Shown in pieces: positions 5,986 through 13,320 of a stretch of DNA of 18,673 bases. Origin of the DNA: Fidelibacterota bacterium 46_43 (GTDB lineage Bacteria; Fidelibacterota; Fidelibacteria; Fidelibacterales; Fidelibacteraceae); assembly GCA_001509335.1 (NCBI GenBank), contig LGGY01000175.1, forward strand, positions 1 through 18,673. Direction: 5' to 3'. The translations under genes were made by a program, and so were the position numbers. The notes under the pieces were generated by a model. It ran no database searches. It saw only the letters and a program-made list of their open reading frames with translations, and was not told the origin of the DNA. How positions within the stretch are numbered: the stretch's first letter is position 1; each line of letters begins with the position of its first letter.

Positions 5986-7662
5986 ATGAAACAGGGATAC
6001 AAAGGTAGAATTTTTTTTGTAATAATATTTATTTTTTTTGCGGGTATCCTTCATGCTGCCGAGCCCACAGCTTCTGACATCAATGCCCGGGAATGGGGAA
6101 TCTGGACCCTTATTCCTCCGTTGACGGCGATTGTTCTGGCCTTTATAACCCGGAATGTGATTTTATCGCTCTTTATTGGAATTTATTCCGGAGCATACAT
6201 GCTTCTTTTAAACACGGATAACGCATTTCATGCCATCTGGAAGGGATTTCTCCGGGTCACCTACGAAATGCAGGCCAGCCTGGCTTCTTCCTGGAATGCC
6301 GGGATTATTCTGCAAACGCTGGCAATCGGTGGACTTATAGGAGTTATTTCCCGGATCGGTGGGGCCAAAGCAATAGCAGAAGCCCTTTCCAAAAAGGCGA
6401 AATCGCCCCGTTCCGCCCAGTTTTATACATGGTGTATGGGTCTCTTTATCTTTTTTGATGATTATGCCAATGCATTAACAGTGGGGCCCATCATGCGACC
6501 GGTGACAGACCGGATGAAGATTTCACGGGAGAAACTGGCCTTTGTCATTGATGCCACTGCTGCCCCCATTGCCGGTATTGCCCTCATATCCACCTGGATT
6601 GGATACGAGCTGGGACTCATCAATGATGGGTTTACAAGTATCGGTCTGGATGCAAATGCCTATGGGATGTTTATACGGACCATCCCCTACCGGTTCTACA
6701 ATATATTTATCCTGATATTTATTCTTGTGGGGATATGGCTTCTCAGGGAATTCGGCCCGATGTACAAAGCGGAAAAACGTGCCAGACAAACAGGCAATGT
6801 CCATGGTGAAAATGCCCAGCCCATGGTGGATACAGATGCAAGATCCGTTCAGCCTAAAAAAGGAATCAAGCTTCAGGCTTCCAATGCCGTTGTACCTATT
6901 CTCGTTTTGATTATGGGTGCTTTTCTGGGACTCTATTATGATGGTTACCGGGCGATTGTTGCGGGTACGGATACAGCCCTGGCTGAACAAATACTCAGCG
7001 CGCCAGTCTCTTTCTTTGCTTTCCGGGAAGCCTTCAGCGTGTCTAATGCCAGTATTGTTCTGTTTCAGGCAGCACTGCTGGCAGGGATTGTAGCCATTGC
7101 CATGGGCGTGAAACGGAAGATTTTTGGCTGGGTTGACGCGATTAACGCCTGGGTCAGCGGCGCAAAAGCATTGGTCATCACCATCGTGATATTAATTCTG
7201 GCATGGTCCCTCAGCGGCATTGTAAATGAACTGGGAACCGCCGTCTATCTGGTGTCTGTCCTCTCCGATGCCGTCCCCGCCTTTCTCCTCTCCTCCATCA
7301 TTTTTATTCTGGGTGCTTCCATATCCTTCGCCACCGGTACATCCTATGGGACCATGGGGATTCTTGCATTGGACCCGTCCCCGGGATTTCTGGCGATGAA
7401 CATTGGTGCCGTGCTCACCGGGGCGATTTTCGGTGATCACTGTTCCCCCATATCCGATACGACCATTTTATCTTCAATGGGATCTGCCTGTGATCATATC
7501 GATCACACCCGGACCCAGCTGGGATACGCCGTCCCCGTTGCCCTGATTGCGGTCTTTCTTGGATATATACCGGCCGGCCTGGGTGTCCCTTCATGGATTA
7601 CACTTATTGCCGGTGCCGGTGCTGTTTTTGCTGTTATAAGAATATTTGGGAAAAAAGTGTGA
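5986..7662 (+). CDS. NhaC-type Na+/H+ antiporter
   Basis: 558 residues, rich in membrane segments. An initial hydrophobic helix ending in LHAAEP (about 8-26) looks like a cleavable signal or an extra first TM. The core shows the NhaC-family stretches FFDDYANALTVGPIMRPVTD (D158, D159) and, near the C-terminus, GDHCSPISDTTILSS. It exchanges Na+ for H+ across the inner membrane, or possibly another organic substrate for ions, since this superfamily also includes substrate exchangers. A hydrophilic loop around 270-305 separates the two halves. Start: AAGGAG (5974-5979) is 6 nt before ATG 5986 but directly abuts ATG 5980, so the later ATG is preferred. It is a single-gene unit, convergent with the membrane cassette that ends 10 nt away. 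Confidence 0.9.
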   Translation: MKQGYKGRIFFVIIFIFFAGILHAAEPTASDINAREWGIWTLIPPLTAIVLAFITRNVILSLFIGIYSGAYMLLLNTDNAFHAIWKGFLRVTYEMQASLASSWNAGIILQTLAIGGLIGVISRIGGAKAIAEALSKKAKSPRSAQFYTWCMGLFIFFDDYANALTVGPIMRPVTDRMKISREKLAFVIDATAAPIAGIALISTWIGYELGLINDGFTSIGLDANAYGMFIRTIPYRFYNIFILIFILVGIWLLREFGPMYKAEKRARQTGNVHGENAQPMVDTDARSVQPKKGIKLQASNAVVPILVLIMGAFLGLYYDGYRAIVAGTDTALAEQILSAPVSFFAFREAFSVSNASIVLFQAALLAGIVAIAMGVKRKIFGWVDAINAWVSGAKALVITIVILILAWSLSGIVNELGTAVYLVSVLSDAVPAFLLSSIIFILGASISFATGTSYGTMGILALDPSPGFLAMNIGAVLTGAIFGDHCSPISDTTILSSMGSACDHIDHTRTQLGYAVPVALIAVFLGYIPAGLGVPSWITLIAGAGAVFAVIRIFGKKV

Positions 7663-7671
7663 TCCGGATGT

Positions 7672-7962
7672 TTAAAAAATCCAGTTCCAGATTTTACTGA
7701 GAAGCATCCAGATAATTTTGGCTCCCCAGACAACTATCCCCACAAAAATGCCAAGGAGAATCAGGACAATTTTAAATATCCAGTGAACTATGAGCAGGGC
7801 AATATCTGCAAGAATGGTGATGCCCGTTATGTTTAATAATCCCAGGATTCCCAAGGCAATGGCAATGGCAATCAAAGTTATCAGTCCGCCGAATATGATT
7901 CTAAGCAAAGCCTGTGGAATCGCCGTTTTAAACTTCTTGCTGATGGAAGCGGCCATTCCCAT
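7672..7962 (-). CDS. Small hydrophobic membrane protein
   Basis: 96 residues from ATG 7962. After a short basic N-terminus (SISKKFKT) almost the whole chain is hydrophobic, enough for two or three TM helices from about residue 20 to 88, ending in WMLLSKIWNWIF. I recognise no family. It overlaps the 3' end of the CxxC-array gene by 35 nt, in another frame, which suggests translational coupling as third gene of the cassette. The Shine-Dalgarno is weak (a GGGG run upstream) and ATG 7956 is an alternative. The frame stays open upstream to 8202, so a second frameshift that once joined it to the preceding gene cannot be excluded. Confidence 0.55.
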   Translation of the reverse strand: MGMAASISKKFKTAIPQALLRIIFGGLITLIAIAIALGILGLLNITGITILADIALLIVHWIFKIVLILLGIFVGIVVWGAKIIWMLLSKIWNWIF

Positions 7963-8911
7963 CGCCCCGGTACCCCTGAGCCCAGGCATGATAGGCATGG
8001 AGAAAATTTTCTGGCCGGTTAATGAAAGAAGCATAGCTGAATACCGGATTGATATGTTTAAACCATCCGTACGCGATAAAACTCCCGAAAAAGAGGGCAA
8101 GAAGACCGGCAATACGAACTCCCACCGTATAATGATCCTTAATTTTTTCATTGACGGCACCAAAAGCTGTATTGACCTTCTCCCGAATTTCATAGACATC
8201 AATACTAGAAGCCTTTTTCAGCCGGTGATATGCCCGGGTTGTCCAGAGCAAACGACCGGCTCGAACACCGGATTTCCAGTCTTTGAAAGCCACTTCGTAA
8301 ATGGGACTCAATCCGGGGATTACGGTATACTCACTGCCGGTAAAGGCCATCACGTATTCTTTACCCCGAAATGTATAGGTCAGCTCCCAGGTGTCGATAC
8401 AATCAATATCCAGACGCTGGAATTTGATGACATGACTGTCAGAATTCTTTTCACGGGATTCAGTGATGAACGCGTCAATAAATGAATTCAGATGATGACC
8501 TTCCGGAAGAACTCCCGGTTGAAACAGATCTTCAGTTTGCGAGACGACATTATAGGATTTATACTCCTGATAATGATCCAGATACTCCGGAAATTGTTTG
8601 TAAATATTTTCGTGAACAATACAGGTATTTTGATCGGTGTAATTCAGCGTGCGTTCCACAAAGAAATAATGCATCAGTTGTTTGTGCCCCTGACAAGTGT
8701 AACAGGTCACGATTCCCTGCCCGGAACATCGTGGACAGGTAATTTTACCTGTTCCTCTGCATTGCCGGCAGGTGACTTTCCCGGTCCCGCCGCATGTACT
8801 GCAGGTACGGTATCCCCTGCCACTGCACACTGAACAGGCCTGCCGGACTGTTTCGTAATAGGTTTCCGTTCCTACGTGGGAATTCCCATCTGAATCTCCC
8901 ATCTGAATCAT
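7928..8911 (-). CDS. C-terminal half of the split CxxC-array protein
   Basis: An open frame of 327 residues with ATG 8911 as first possible start; that ATG lies at the duplication and has no clear Shine-Dalgarno, so independent translation is doubtful. Residues 27-74 carry the second CxxC array (CSVC, CSTC, CRQC, CRGTG-type spacing, CPRC, CYTC), which could bind two zinc ions with one pair left over. Then comes a region of about 190 soluble residues (with FRGKEYVMAFTG and VIPGLSPIYEV), one TM helix (263-283), and a short tail ending QQEV. Its 3' end overlaps the small membrane protein gene. I recognise no domain apart from the Cys array. Confidence 0.6.
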   Translation of the reverse strand: MIQMGDSDGNSHVGTETYYETVRQACSVCSGRGYRTCSTCGGTGKVTCRQCRGTGKITCPRCSGQGIVTCYTCQGHKQLMHYFFVERTLNYTDQNTCIVHENIYKQFPEYLDHYQEYKSYNVVSQTEDLFQPGVLPEGHHLNSFIDAFITESREKNSDSHVIKFQRLDIDCIDTWELTYTFRGKEYVMAFTGSEYTVIPGLSPIYEVAFKDWKSGVRAGRLLWTTRAYHRLKKASSIDVYEIREKVNTAFGAVNEKIKDHYTVGVRIAGLLALFFGSFIAYGWFKHINPVFSYASFINRPENFLHAYHAWAQGYRGDGNGRFHQQEV

Positions 8912-9473
8912 AGCGGGTAACGGACCGTTGACGGGAAACCTGCCGGGATACCTGGCCGCTTCCGCCGCAATTGCTGCAGGTGTACCTTCCGCTTCCTCCG
9001 CAGGACGTACAGCGCACTTTACCGGCTCCCTGGCATGATGGGCATGTCACCTGGTGTAAACCGTTACACTGAGGACAGGTAACAACACCACGGGCGTGAC
9101 AGTGAAAACAATCGGCCACATACTGAGACCCCTGAACATAATACTTGGTTGTTTTATCTGTAAATTTCTGAATGTCTGGTAAGGAGATATCCCACGAGTT
9201 GAAATCATTCAGGGCATATATCTTCCGCTCGGGAATTGTCTGATTTGTGTACGGCTCATGACCCTTATCTTTCCGCCGGTTTTCATATTGTGTCAAAAGA
9301 CGCATGGGATAGGCCGGTTTGTATAGGATACTCTCTACCGAAATCTGGTCTCCCAGGTTTTTATAAGGATGATTCGGGATGGTTTTTGCCCACGCGTTGA
9401 TACTTTTCCGAAGAGATTTTTCCAGTTCTTTATCTTGGCTTAAATCCTGCTCGTAAATCATTTCCGTGTTCAT
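8745..9473 (-). CDS. N-terminal half of the split CxxC-array protein
   Basis: An open frame of 242 residues. Residues 1-120 are soluble and unlike anything I know. Residues 122-173 hold the first array: CFHC, CPQC, CPSC, CTSC and CSNC at a period of 10-11 residues. From residue 193 on the chain is the out-of-frame product of the 13-bp duplication and stops after 50 unrelated residues. GGAGG 8 nt upstream of the ATG, lying inside the preceding gene, is a good Shine-Dalgarno. If expressed, this would be a soluble half-protein with no membrane anchor. Confidence 0.65.
   Translation of the reverse strand: MNTEMIYEQDLSQDKELEKSLRKSINAWAKTIPNHPYKNLGDQISVESILYKPAYPMRLLTQYENRRKDKGHEPYTNQTIPERKIYALNDFNSWDISLPDIQKFTDKTTKYYVQGSQYVADCFHCHARGVVTCPQCNGLHQVTCPSCQGAGKVRCTSCGGSGRYTCSNCGGSGQVSRQVSRQRSVTRYDSDGRFRWEFPRRNGNLLRNSPAGLFSVQWQGIPYLQYMRRDRESHLPAMQRNR
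8884..8909. repeat. 13-bp tandem duplication causing a frameshift
   Basis: tcccatctgaatc occurs twice in direct succession (8884-8896, 8897-8909). As 13 is not a multiple of three, one copy too many shifts the reading frame of the minus-strand CxxC-array gene. Deleting a copy restores a continuous frame with sensible residues on both sides. Confidence 0.97.
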
Positions 9474-10093
9474 GGCTCATCCTCCCCAGCTTCCTCTTCT
9501 TCCATTTCATCCTCGGAGTTTTCCTCATCTTCCTCCTCAACGTCCTCTTCAGAATCTGGAAGGTCCTCTTCCCTGACCTGATTTCCCTCCTTTTTTGGGG
9601 ATTTTTTTCCACGTCCAAACCAGAGACGGTTGATGGTGTCATTTTCCGGTTTTTGTGGATTTTCCATATCCGGAGGAACAAATAGCGCTGTATAGGTAAA
9701 AGGAATCACACTGATGATAAAAAAGACGGCAAATATGGGCAGAAGAATTGCCATGGCTTTTTCCGGACTGTCTGCCGTCATTTTAAAAAGCATCACAACC
9801 CGCAGCAGGAATTCCACAAACGATGAATAGGAAACATTTTCCTCTTTTAACCAGGCTTGGGTTCTGGGTCTGCTTTCCTGATAGGCTTCGCGGACTTTTT
9901 CAATGGAAAAACCTTTGAATCCTTTGAGCAGGGGGGATTTTCCCGGATTTTCAAATTTCAGCACCTCTTTAACATCATCGGTCCGTGAATCAATTGTGAC
10001 GGCGGCCAAAAGTTGACATGGCAAAAAACAAAGAAATAGCATCAGAAAAAAAATGGAAAATACCTGTGACCTGTTCCCAAGAAAATTTTTCAT
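9470..10093 (-). CDS. Signal-peptide, single-TM protein with acidic C-terminal tail
   Basis: 207 residues, family not recognised. A Sec signal peptide (basic start, hydrophobic 11-30, cleavage near LLAAVT) is followed by about 80 extracytoplasmic residues containing EKVREAYQESRPRTQAWLKEE. A TM helix (about 114-138) then leads to a C-terminal part that should be cytoplasmic: first basic (RGKKSPKK), then a run of mostly Glu and Asp from 175 to 207. The acidic tail might bind metal, a basic partner, or the zinc-module protein encoded directly downstream with a 4-nt ATGA overlap; this is inference. It is the first gene of the three-gene cassette and divergent from the NlpC/P60 lipoprotein gene. 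Confidence 0.8.
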   Translation of the reverse strand: MKNFLGNRSQVFSIFFLMLFLCFLPCQLLAAVTIDSRTDDVKEVLKFENPGKSPLLKGFKGFSIEKVREAYQESRPRTQAWLKEENVSYSSFVEFLLRVVMLFKMTADSPEKAMAILLPIFAVFFIISVIPFTYTALFVPPDMENPQKPENDTINRLWFGRGKKSPKKEGNQVREEDLPDSEEDVEEEDEENSEDEMEEEEAGEDEP

Positions 10094-10181
10094 AATATCC
10101 CTTACGGTTTATGAAATGAGTATCGGTAAAAATTTATAATTCATGTAAAATATAATAAGAACAAATTGTAATGCAAAAGTT

Positions 10182-10195
10182 AATGTTTAAACATT
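10182..10195. promoter_or_regulatory. Palindrome AATGTTTAAACATT in divergent intergenic region
   Basis: A perfect 14-bp palindrome about 90 bp upstream of the acidic-tail gene and 147 bp before the lipoprotein gene. A 17-nt version (TTTCAATGTTTAAACAT on the minus strand) also occurs at 37-53 beside the tRNA hairpin, so it may be a recurrent regulator site or a genome repeat. Function unknown. Confidence 0.45.
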
Positions 10196-10223
10196 GAAAC
10201 ATTGGTGCTTGAGATCTATTTAC

Positions 10224-10239
10224 GTCATAACGTTACAAC
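10224..10239. promoter_or_regulatory. Dyad GTCATAACGTTACAAC in the same gap
   Basis: An imperfect 16-bp dyad around the perfect core TAACGTTA, flanked by acgt on both sides, lies between the divergent membrane cassette and the lipoprotein gene. It could be an operator acting on either unit; sequence pattern only. Confidence 0.3.
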
Positions 10240-10341
10240 GTCACAAGGAAATGTTCAATCCCAAGGTTTTCCTTGCTTAAATCATGGAAAAAGCAGATTT
10301 TCCTCTGTCTTGATAAAAACTTTTTAAATAGGGAATCGTGT

Positions 10342-11541
10342 ATGAAACGTGTCTTTTTTTTGCTGATGGTGTTATCTGTGTGTCTCTTCATCTCATCCTG
10401 TGGCGGACTAGACAGCAGTCTGGAGATGATTGAATCTGTCCGGAAGGAATTTGCACCGGACAAGCGGGTGGCGATATTTGATGTGACGGCGGAACGTGAA
10501 AGCGGCCGTGTGGTGCTTCGCGGTGAAACAAATCTCCCCCGGGCGATGAGCACTTTGGAAACAAAATTAAAAGAAAAAGGGATTTCATTTATTAATGAAG
10601 TCCGTGTATTGCCCGATCGGGAAGAGCTGGATAACCGGTGCTGGGGAGTCATTACCGTTTCCGTTGCCAATATTCGTGTGACTCCGGCCAATTCGGCGGA
10701 AATGGCAACACAGGCCATACTAGGGACACCGGTCCGGCTGTATAAGAAAAATGAACGGGGATCGTATTACTATATTCAAACACCGGACGGATATCTGGGA
10801 TGGATTGATAACAATTCGTTCCAACCCATGAATGATGAGGCTTTTGAATCCTGGAAAGAATCCTCCAGGATTCTCTTTCTGGAGGATTACGGTTATGTGT
10901 ATTCATCACCGGATAATCAAAGCCGCCGTGTGTCAGACCTTGTAGCAGGCAGCATTCTGGTGGCAACGGGTCAGGGAAACGGTTATTTCAGCATTGTTTT
11001 TCCTGACGGTCGAAAAGGATATGTTTCCGAAAAAGAATCCATGGATTTTGATCGATGGCTGGCTACGCGAAATCCTACGGCTGAAAATATTATTGAAACA
11101 TCTTACCGATACATGGGCACACCCTATTTATGGGGAGGGACATCCACCAAGATGATGGATTGCAGCGGTTTTATCAAAACGGTTTTCTTTCTGAACGGTA
11201 TCATTCTTCCACGTGATGCCTCTCAACAGGTTTTGGAAGGAACACTTTTAACTGAAGATGCAGATGAATTATCGAATGTTCCCCCGGCCTCCCTGGTTTT
11301 CTTTGGCCGGCGGGCAACCGACAATTCTCCCTGGCGGGTCTGGCATGTGGGGCTCTGGCTGGGGGACGGTCTGATGATCCATGAAGACGGGCCTTTGAAA
11401 ATTGAAAGCCTGAAACCCGATGTATCTCCCTTTAACCAAAAACGGTACGAGACGTTTTACAGTGCCCGGGATTTTTTAAATACCATCGGAAAGGGATATA
11501 TCATCCCCGTAGCAAATCATGATTGGTATGTACATCAATAA
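10342..11541 (+). CDS. SH3-NlpC/P60 lipoprotein, probable peptidoglycan peptidase
   Basis: 399 residues. A lipoprotein-type signal peptide ends at FISSC with C20 as the probable lipidated residue; -1 Ser makes the lipobox slightly atypical. Then follow a BON-like alpha/beta segment (about 42-92), two bacterial SH3-like domains (about 101-163 and 176-231), and an NlpC/P60 domain (about 245-385) with catalytic C274 in MMDCSGF, H335 in VWHVGLWLGDG and third residue H347. The arrangement resembles YkfC-like gamma-D-glutamyl-diamino acid endopeptidases that cut or recycle stem peptides in the periplasm. The ATG at 10342 is preferred because the signal peptide starts there; an upstream in-frame start (10273) would bury it. 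The transglutaminase-like gene starts 10 nt after its stop. Confidence 0.88.
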   Translation: MKRVFFLLMVLSVCLFISSCGGLDSSLEMIESVRKEFAPDKRVAIFDVTAERESGRVVLRGETNLPRAMSTLETKLKEKGISFINEVRVLPDREELDNRCWGVITVSVANIRVTPANSAEMATQAILGTPVRLYKKNERGSYYYIQTPDGYLGWIDNNSFQPMNDEAFESWKESSRILFLEDYGYVYSSPDNQSRRVSDLVAGSILVATGQGNGYFSIVFPDGRKGYVSEKESMDFDRWLATRNPTAENIIETSYRYMGTPYLWGGTSTKMMDCSGFIKTVFFLNGIILPRDASQQVLEGTLLTEDADELSNVPPASLVFFGRRATDNSPWRVWHVGLWLGDGLMIHEDGPLKIESLKPDVSPFNQKRYETFYSARDFLNTIGKGYIIPVANHDWYVHQ

Positions 11542-11551
11542 AGGTGAAACC

Positions 11552-12985
11552 ATGAAAAAACTCTTAATATGTCTCATAGGATGGACAATGATGCTCAACG
11601 GACAGACATTTGATAAAAAAATTAACGGTTATATTGACACCGGGAATTTTGCCAAAGCGGAGAAAAGAATCTACAAACTGATTGGATCCGGAGAGTTGAC
11701 AGAAAGTCAGGTATGGGATTTAAAAGCCCGGATAGATTTGATGCAGCGAATCCGTTTGGATTTTAACAAGGATCTTGAGGATATCCTCCCGGCTATAAAA
11801 AAATACTATCCCAATGTAACCCGGGAACAGCTGGAAGCCTGGGAAACAAGCGGTGCCCTGGAGTGTATGATAATTGATGGAAAAAAGAAGTATTTTGTCA
11901 ATGCCGCACCCAATCTCTTTCGGATTGATCCCGAAGCCCGGGCTGTAAAAAAGGCTAAAGATAACCCCGAGATGGACAGCCTGGATAAAACCCTGAACCG
12001 AATCATTCCAAATATGGTAATAGAAGCCCGGAAATCTGGAAAAAATCTCTTATCCCCGGTCCGGATGCGCTTGAACTATACCATGAAACTCAAACCGGAT
12101 GTTATCCCTGACGGTGAAATAGTCCGGTGCTGGATGCCCTGGCCCCGGGAAGGACACAAGCGACAGTCAGAGATCATGCTTATCAGTACAAGTCATGAAG
12201 AGTATGTGATTGCTGACAACTCCCATCTTCAACGCAGTATTTATATGGAAGGGAAAACAGAAAAAGGGAAAGCCACGGAATTCAACGTCGTTTTTGAAAT
12301 AACAACCCGGCCGGAAGTGTACCTGTTAAAGGAAGACATGATCAAGCCTTATGATAAAACCAGTCCACTTTATCAGAAATTCACGACAGAACGGGAGACG
12401 CACATCCGCTTTACTCCTGAGATTCAGGCACTTTCCGGATTAATTGTTGGAGAGGAAACACATCCATTACGCGTAGCCCGGAAGATTTTTAAATATATCA
12501 GTGACAATTATCCCTGGGCCAGTGCAAGGGAATATTCCACCATACCAAATATCCCCTCCTATGTGATACGAAATAACAGCGGTGATTGCGGACAGGTCAC
12601 GTTGCTTCTGCTAACTTTATGCCGGTACAACGGTATTCCCGCCCGGTGGCAAAGCGGCTGGATGCTCCATCCCGGTGATGTCAATCTACATGACTGGGGC
12701 GAACTCTATTTTGAAGGTGTGGGATGGGTCCCGGTGGATCAATCTTTCGGCAGACGGACCTTTGAAGATCCGGATATGGAATTCTTTTTTCTGGGAGGGA
12801 TGGACCCTTACCGCTTGATTGTGAATGATGATTACTCTGCTCCTCTTTATCCAGCCAAAACATGGCTCCGCAGCGAGACCGTTGATTTTCAACGGGGTGA
12901 GATGGAGTGGCGTGGCGGGAATCTCTATTTTAACCAGTGGAACTGGGATATGGAGGTAAAATATTTGGAGAGCGGAGAGTGGTGA
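11552..12985 (+). CDS. Secreted transglutaminase-like protein
   Basis: 477 residues. A short signal peptide (MKKLLICLIGWTMMLNGQT) is followed by a helical N-terminal region (about 20-160), a beta-rich region (about 170-260) and a transglutaminase-like core (about 300-400). The core has the full Cys-His-Asp triad: C346 in SGDCGQ, H380 in NLHDWGELY and D396 in VPVDQSFG. Bacterial members are mostly peptidases or amide-hydrolysing enzymes, sometimes cross-linkers; the substrate is unknown. AAGGTG overlaps the preceding stop codon and is 5 nt before the ATG, so translation is coupled to the NlpC/P60 lipoprotein. The pair probably acts together on envelope peptides, an inference from the operon. 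The last codons lie inside the G/T-rich inverted repeat that follows. Confidence 0.87.
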   Translation: MKKLLICLIGWTMMLNGQTFDKKINGYIDTGNFAKAEKRIYKLIGSGELTESQVWDLKARIDLMQRIRLDFNKDLEDILPAIKKYYPNVTREQLEAWETSGALECMIIDGKKKYFVNAAPNLFRIDPEARAVKKAKDNPEMDSLDKTLNRIIPNMVIEARKSGKNLLSPVRMRLNYTMKLKPDVIPDGEIVRCWMPWPREGHKRQSEIMLISTSHEEYVIADNSHLQRSIYMEGKTEKGKATEFNVVFEITTRPEVYLLKEDMIKPYDKTSPLYQKFTTERETHIRFTPEIQALSGLIVGEETHPLRVARKIFKYISDNYPWASAREYSTIPNIPSYVIRNNSGDCGQVTLLLLTLCRYNGIPARWQSGWMLHPGDVNLHDWGELYFEGVGWVPVDQSFGRRTFEDPDMEFFFLGGMDPYRLIVNDDYSAPLYPAKTWLRSETVDFQRGEMEWRGGNLYFNQWNWDMEVKYLESGEW

Positions 12986-13320
12986 GGGACGAGTTGGAGT
13001 TGGGAGTTTTGAGTTGTGTTTGGGAGTAAGAGGGATGTTAAAAAGAATTATTTATTTTGTATTGAAATAAGTTGCTCCAAAAATAGATGTATCCGATACA
13101 ACAACTTCAAATTGTGATCTGGTAAAACCTGAATTGACAGAATGAATAGAGTGCGATAAAATCAGAAAATCTTACAGTCCAAAACCCAGAAATATTACAA
13201 TATTTCTATACTCAACGCACAAACCTCAAAACTCAATCATCCAACCTAAAAGATCCGCCTTTTTCCTGCAACGAAAACTATCAGCTCAAAACTCCAACCC
13301 ACTTCTCTCCACTCACCACT
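12978..13320. repeat. Gene-free gap bounded by a G/T-rich imperfect inverted repeat
   Basis: Arms of 36 nt (12978-13013 and 13285-13320) match at roughly 27 positions when one is reverse-complemented; shared blocks are agtggtgag and ggagttttgag. Each arm begins at the stop codon of the flanking convergent gene (transglutaminase-like, feoB). A further gag-ttttgag-type block occurs near 13213-13237 on the minus strand. The interior is A/T-rich with no credible ORF and a small 9-2-9 hairpin at 13188-13207. It may be a decayed repeat element, a long hairpin between convergent genes, or a genome-wide spacer repeat. Confidence 0.6.

Larger units (their letters stand above)
7928..9473 (-). pseudogene. 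Frameshifted gene: membrane protein with two CxxCxGxG arrays
   Basis: One gene is split by a 13-bp tandem duplication (8884-8896 and 8897-8909). Removing one copy joins the two reading frames through RYDSDG-NSHVGTE and yields 510 residues: an N-terminal domain of about 120 residues, five CxxC modules (122-173), a linker of about 33 residues, five more CxxC modules (209-256), an alpha/beta-looking region and a TM helix (about 446-466). The modules resemble the zinc-binding central domain of DnaJ, but there is no J domain or HPD motif. As written, the gene makes a truncated protein. It could be a recent inactivation or a reversible switch. The start overlaps the acidic-tail gene by 4 nt. Confidence 0.85.

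Noticed and set aside
6523..6990. 155-residue minus-strand frame
   Set aside because: Antisense to the antiporter gene; composition is typical of a reverse-frame artefact.
7790..8485. 231-residue plus-strand frame
   Set aside because: Fully antisense to the CxxC-array and small membrane protein genes; no motif, and the opposite strand shows clear Cys modules and TM helices.
8751..9110. Calling the CxxC-array gene dnaJ
   Set aside because: No J domain, no HPD motif, no Gly/Phe region, and it has a TM anchor and twice the usual array; only the Cys module is shared.
9430..9681. 83-residue minus-strand frame rich in Lys and Arg
   Set aside because: It is the acidic GAA/GAG repeat of the tail gene read in a shifted frame.
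10021..10341. CRISPR-like or multi-copy repeat array in the divergent gap
   Set aside because: Only single dyads are present, with no regular repeat-spacer pattern; none was seen elsewhere in the window either.
13188..13207. Hairpin agaaatattacaatatttct as terminator for feoB
   Set aside because: It lacks a G/C core and a T tract and is over 110 bp from the feoB stop; a chance A/T dyad is as likely.
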